From Patiria miniata (Eukaryota > Echinodermata > Asteroidea > Valvatida > Asterinidae), in assembly GCF_015706575.1 (NCBI RefSeq), contig NW_024037059.1, forward strand, positions 34,420,129 to 34,484,128: a stretch of 64,000 bases of DNA, read 5' to 3'. Both the position numbers and the translations under genes were made by a program. Below are positions 60,030 to 64,000 of the stretch, one piece after another. Each line of letters begins with the position of its first letter. The stretch's first letter is position 1. Under the pieces are notes generated by a model, which had not been told where the DNA came from, made no database searches, and worked only from the letters and a program-made list of their open reading frames with translations.

Positions 60030-60750
60030 AAAATTAGTCAATTTCAAACCTTGCTTATACATGTAATAAGTATCAACATGGCTCTAAAAATACAAAAAAG
60101 TGTCCTGGTACCACGAGGAATACTGACTCCTATTATTAAAACATTCATTCAGAACTTTGCATTCATTTGGATGGAAAAACGAATTATGAAATCGCGCTTT
60201 CCATATCGACCATTTGCGCCAAACATTACCGTGTGAGCCGGAACTTTCATTTAAATCACCGTGTAAAAATAAAATCTACTGGATAAATCGTAATTTTTTT
60301 TATCATATCTTTATAAGAAAAAAAGGATACGGATTAGTACACTCGATCGTACCCAGAAAGTTCAGACTTTCACTGAAACAGTGGCCTATAAAGAGAAATG
60401 ATTAAGCTTGCCGCACCTCGCCGCAAATCATTTTTAAAGGTCGGGGTACAGAGTCGAAACGAGAAAACTTTGTACAACACTGAAACCAGACTCAAAACCA
60501 TCAAGGCGTTGGGTTACGCGGACTAGCTCATGCCTGTACTGTGTGTGCATGGCTGTTGTACGAGTGGGTGTGTGTACGTGCGTACGTAATGTACAAGCAT
60601 AGCCTTGCTGTATGGTACAAGTTACTTTCTCACTAGCAGCGTACGGGCATCGATATGTGCACGCAATTATGCCTTGCCAAGTTGATTATGGATTTTCTTA
60701 TCGGCGATTTTTTTTTATCGGCGAATCGATAAGCCCAACGCCTTGGTCAA
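60030..60750. other. Gene-free stretch
   Basis: AT-rich DNA with no exon, domain or clear repeat before R1 copy D. Confidence 0.3.
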
Positions 60751-60754
60751 GGCT

Positions 60755-62190
60755 AGCGCGCATAGTGCACTTGTGTGAGTGTAGGCCTATCGATTCGCAT
60801 GGTCGCTACTGGAAAATTAGGTTAAAAAGTCACACTCTCTTCCAAAATACTGTTCAAAATAAATATAATAATAGGGCCAATATATTAAAGAGAAGATTGC
60901 CTAAGGTGATAGACGTCATTTTGGAGAGACAAAATCTTTTTTAAGAATGAAAAAGACTGAGGTGTCGCGATTCCGAAACTTCACAATCATCAATACGCCT
61001 ATACTCACCCCGCCTTGTCGTCGATATCAGAAGGTTTGGGTGGCTTTGATTTCCGTTTCTGATTCTGACTCTTCCTCGGGTTTTTCTTGCCACCTGTCTT
61101 TCCCACGGCTCCTTCAGCGGCGCCTCGCTGATCTCTACTCTCTCCGTTATCAATTGTTTTAGCTTTGAAGCTTTTGAAAATGCTTCAGTCTGGAGTAATT
61201 ATTCCCTCCACTTTAATCGATTCGGAATGCCCAAACTGGCACTGTTCACCTCTGTGATTTCTCACGGCAGCTTATTCTATAACATTGCGTACTCAATGGA
61301 ACTCCCCTTACGGACCAACAGTATCGATTTAATGTAATTGAACGAATTATATGCATTGACTGGAAATAATCGATTGTTTGTAATTGAGCGAATTAAATCC
61401 AGCTCTTTTTACACAAGATGTAACGCAGTTATTGTATACCTTTTTAAAAGGAATTTAATTGTTACAGTATGAGTAGGAGACTTTTGGAATTATGTTTTTC
61501 GAAGTGCATATGGAATATACAAAAGTAATGTCAGAAAGTTGAGTGTATAGAATCGATACTATGTTCTCTTATAGACACTGATGACATCATACACTAAAAA
61601 TAAGTCTGGGAACCTCGAATGAGAAAGTTTGATAAACTTGTGGTTGTCAGACGGGGTGATTCGAAATATAAATTGACTAGTGGGAAACATTTCCTTGTCA
61701 ACCAATTCTTGATTCGGGGATTCGTATTTTGTCGTTGAAATTCTCAATCATGTAATATCAAACGAATAGCTTTAAAGAGTATGTCGAATGATAGACTGTC
61801 ACTAATACCCACGACCCACCACCCAAACAGGGAGCTGGGAAGGGCTCATTTCTTAGGAAGAATGACGTAATTTCTTCCAGCCCTCATTTGATAGAATTTG
61901 TTTAAACAATAAAGTTGGCCACAACATAACCGCTAATCTATCAGAAAATTATGTTCAGGAAACGCAAAGCATATTTTTGGTAGCTCTCTGCCACGATCAA
62001 TGCAATTACATGTATGCGGTTCCCATGCGCCCTTCACAAGGAAGTGTTGACAAAGGGTTGTATTGAATAGAATGCAAGTTGATTCAATAATTCCCATTCT
62101 CAGGCACTGTGTTCAACCAACAGGAATATCCCATAGCGCGCGATCGGTACAATAATGCCTTACGTTTGAATAATATTTGTTCATTTTATT
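60755..62190 (+). repeat. Dispersed repeat R1, copy D
   Basis: Nearly identical to copy C (32,508-33,955) over its length. The match stops abruptly at 62,190 ('gttcattttatt'), where new sequence starting 'gtagtaagcgcgg' begins; copy C continues with R1 sequence. This marks an insertion point. Confidence 0.8.
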
Positions 62191-64000
62191 GTAGTAAGCG
62201 CGGAGTAGCGCCGTGGGGCTTGAGCCTCGTTGAGGGCGAGTTGACATACACACACACACAGCGGAGATTAAGTTTCACCGGAGAATCACTGATTATTTAT
62301 TCATTCATTTGTTCATTCGTCTTCATTGGTTGCTCAGAGTCAAAGGGAAGGAGGTAGCCAGTCGCTGCAACAGGCTAAGCACGACAAACAGTAGCTTTCA
62401 TCATGATTTCCAGCGGTATTCGGGGGAATTATCTCTCCATTTTCCCCAATTCGGAGGCCATTTCTCTCAACTCTCCCCGTGACTGACACAGATTTCTATT
62501 CTTCTCGTTTGACACTAGTTCCGGAGCACTACCCCGCAAAGCCTGTTTACCGCTGTCTGGGTTACCTCTCCCTTCTCTTAGAATAAACAGCTTTTGTATC
62601 ACTCTAAAGAACCTTAGATATGTTCAAAGAGTATACTTAACTACCAAATTATGTAAGATACAATCTTTTATAAGCACCAAACAATAATTAATGAGGCCCT
62701 ATATTATCCTACACGACACCGAATGCCAGTCTTTGCAGACATATCCCTGCGCTGCATGGATACACGTTCTATTTTTGGAATACTGTACACACACCTGGGC
62801 AGGCCAGCTTTTGGCAATTTAACGGTGAGTAGGCGAGCGCCCTCTGTTGGCCAAATTTGTGAATGATCAACAACAAATCACTATCATAAGTCATTTCTCC
62901 ACAAACTCCCCTACTGAATTGATCTTCTCCTGGAGATCACCTTGATTTAAAGATTTATAAACGCTAACATTACTATAACAAGTTAAGCACTAAATAAAAC
63001 ATTAAGAATAAAGCTCAATGCTTAAACAATGTGTATGGTTCCTTTTTAATATTTACCAAAATTTACTTTCGAAAAATTTAACAAGCTGTCTGAGGGTTCT
63101 CTCGTATTGGGACATTCCCCATCGATTGAGGTGCACACCGTCCAGATTAAAACGTGGGTGCTTCAAACCACGGTGATGCCAGACCCACCAACGGTCCTCC
63201 TTAAGAGTTTCCGCTTCAAGCAGCTTGTTGAAGACCTCTGCCTTCTCATTAAATTCAGAGACAGATACTTGATTCTGCCTCATATTACCTGTACGTGGCA
63301 AGACAGGCAAAAACACCACTACACAAGGACTAATACCAAACCTTGGCAGATCCCGAACAAAGGAACAAAGGAAGTCAAACACATCCTTTGATGATACACC
63401 AACTGTACCCAAATCATTAGTCCCTAGTTCAATTATCAAAATAGAGGGCTGTACTCTGGCAATCATACGGTAATAACGACAACGATTGGCATTAATGTGA
63501 CTTAGTGTCAATCCTCCTTCCCCCAAACCAGAAAGAGGTACTCTTTCCCTCTCTAAATCTATATTTACTGTTGCTTCTCGCCTTCCTGAGAAACGCCTAA
63601 CAAAACTGTGTCCAAATAACACAAATCCCATAATGGTAATGCTGCTAGAGGGTATCTCCCCCTCTTCAACTCGAGCTTCAAACAATTTGTCTATATAAAT
63701 CATGCACTCTATAATCTTTAGATTTACATTCTTCTGGAACTGAGTACATTTTGTAATTTCAAAACCCAACTGGTAATGCTTATTTACCAAGTGGTACATC
63801 ATGTACATGCATACACCGGCCTGAGCCGCATGGACCATTTCCAGGTGAGAAGTAGAGCAAGGCGACCACATGGGGTCGGACTCACTCACAGGAAGACTGG
63901 ATACCCCAAGTCTCTTCCACAGAGTATGTCCGAGTCCTATGCAGCCACAGGCTAAACCCTCACACCAAGACAATTTCAGAACAGAACAGGGCAGCCTGTG
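62191..64000 (-). mobile_element. Insertion in R1 copy D carrying an SGNH ORF; possible Ngaro-type retroelement (partial)
   Basis: Starts at the break in R1 copy D and runs off the window. 62,191-63,050 is non-coding with a (CA)n tract near 62,251, compatible with a terminal repeat or 3' UTR of a minus-strand element. The SGNH ORF follows. Some tyrosine-recombinase retrotransposons (Ngaro group) are known to carry an SGNH-type hydrolase ORF, hence the suggestion; no RT or recombinase is inside the window to confirm it. Confidence 0.4.
63053..63973 (-). CDS. SGNH-hydrolase-like protein, N-terminus uncertain
   Basis: An open frame of 306 residues. Residues 1-110 are not recognised and contain many Cys/Met, so the true start may be upstream, beyond an intron or outside the window. 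From about 115 the SGNH pattern appears: block I GHSFVRRF (Ser123 as nucleophile, His in place of the usual Asp of GDS), block III ELGTNDLG (Asn186) and block V DGVHLNRWG (Asp278, His281), with a conserved-looking HHRGLKHP stretch before it. SGNH enzymes are esterases/lipases. This variety is multicopy in marine invertebrates and often linked to mobile elements. No signal peptide. It appears uninterrupted. Confidence 0.65.
   Translation of the reverse strand: MSWCEGLACGCIGLGHTLWKRLGVSSLPVSESDPMWSPCSTSHLEMVHAAQAGVCMYMMYHLVNKHYQLGFEITKCTQFQKNVNLKIIECMIYIDKLFEARVEEGEIPSSSITIMGFVLFGHSFVRRFSGRREATVNIDLERERVPLSGLGEGGLTLSHINANRCRYYRMIARVQPSILIIELGTNDLGTVGVSSKDVFDFLCSFVRDLPRFGISPCVVVFLPVLPRTGNMRQNQVSVSEFNEKAEVFNKLLEAETLKEDRWWVWHHRGLKHPRFNLDGVHLNRWGMSQYERTLRQLVKFFESKFW

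Noticed and set aside
32690-61153. Conserved 70-residue minus-strand ORF in both R1 copies C and D
   Set aside because: The copies are nearly identical at DNA level, so conservation of the frame says nothing; no domain or start context.
1-64000. CRISPR array, operon or prokaryotic origin
   Set aside because: The tandem arrays lack unique spacers, genes have introns, and the mobile elements are metazoan families.

Overview
The window looks like repeat-rich nuclear DNA of an invertebrate animal, most likely marine. The evidence is spliced genes with GT-AG introns, a Ty3/Gypsy, a BEL/Pao and a DIRS-like retroelement, LINE 3' ends, tRNA-derived SINEs and many foldback/MITE elements. An IFIT-like gene and a secreted Kunitz gene fit a deuterostome or lophotrochozoan; I cannot name the species. 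There are no operons, CRISPR arrays or other prokaryotic features.

Layout. 1-2,350: old diverged repeats. 2,437-4,090: two inverted arrays of a 21-bp minisatellite. 4,290-5,056: repeat R1, copy A. About 5,690-11,325: a Ty3/Gypsy element whose 3' end abuts a small virus-like gene module (11,325-12,990). 13,115-14,526: direct repeats and a foldback element. 14,600-18,350: a decayed BEL/Pao element (minus strand), split by G-run elements. 19,135-19,765: a tandem array holding a clean TA-flanked MITE. 22,984-29,150: R1 copy B, split by a 5.2-kb DIRS-like element whose terminal repeats and internal complementary region are all visible. 29,200-36,300: SINE/LINE/MITE pieces and R1 copy C. 36,918-37,772: a two-exon Kunitz gene (minus), not visible as one open frame. 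37,806-43,294: a 5.5-kb imperfect palindrome with a gene fragment in each arm and a tandem array that flips at its centre. 43,330-51,400: LINE, SINE and low-complexity repeats. 51,438-58,374: a seven-exon IFIT-like TPR gene (minus), all introns phase 0, about 1,123 aa. 58,675-62,190: a G-run element, a possible exon and R1 copy D. 62,191-64,000: the start of another insertion carrying an SGNH-hydrolase ORF cut by the window edge.

The two best-supported host genes are the IFIT-like gene (an antiviral RNA-binding TPR family in vertebrates) and the small secreted Kunitz gene. Everything else is mainly mobile or virus-derived. The most unusual items are the IFIT-like gene's long C-terminal extension, the large palindrome beside the Kunitz gene, the virus-like module joined to the Gypsy 3' end, and the inverted phased A-tract minisatellites.
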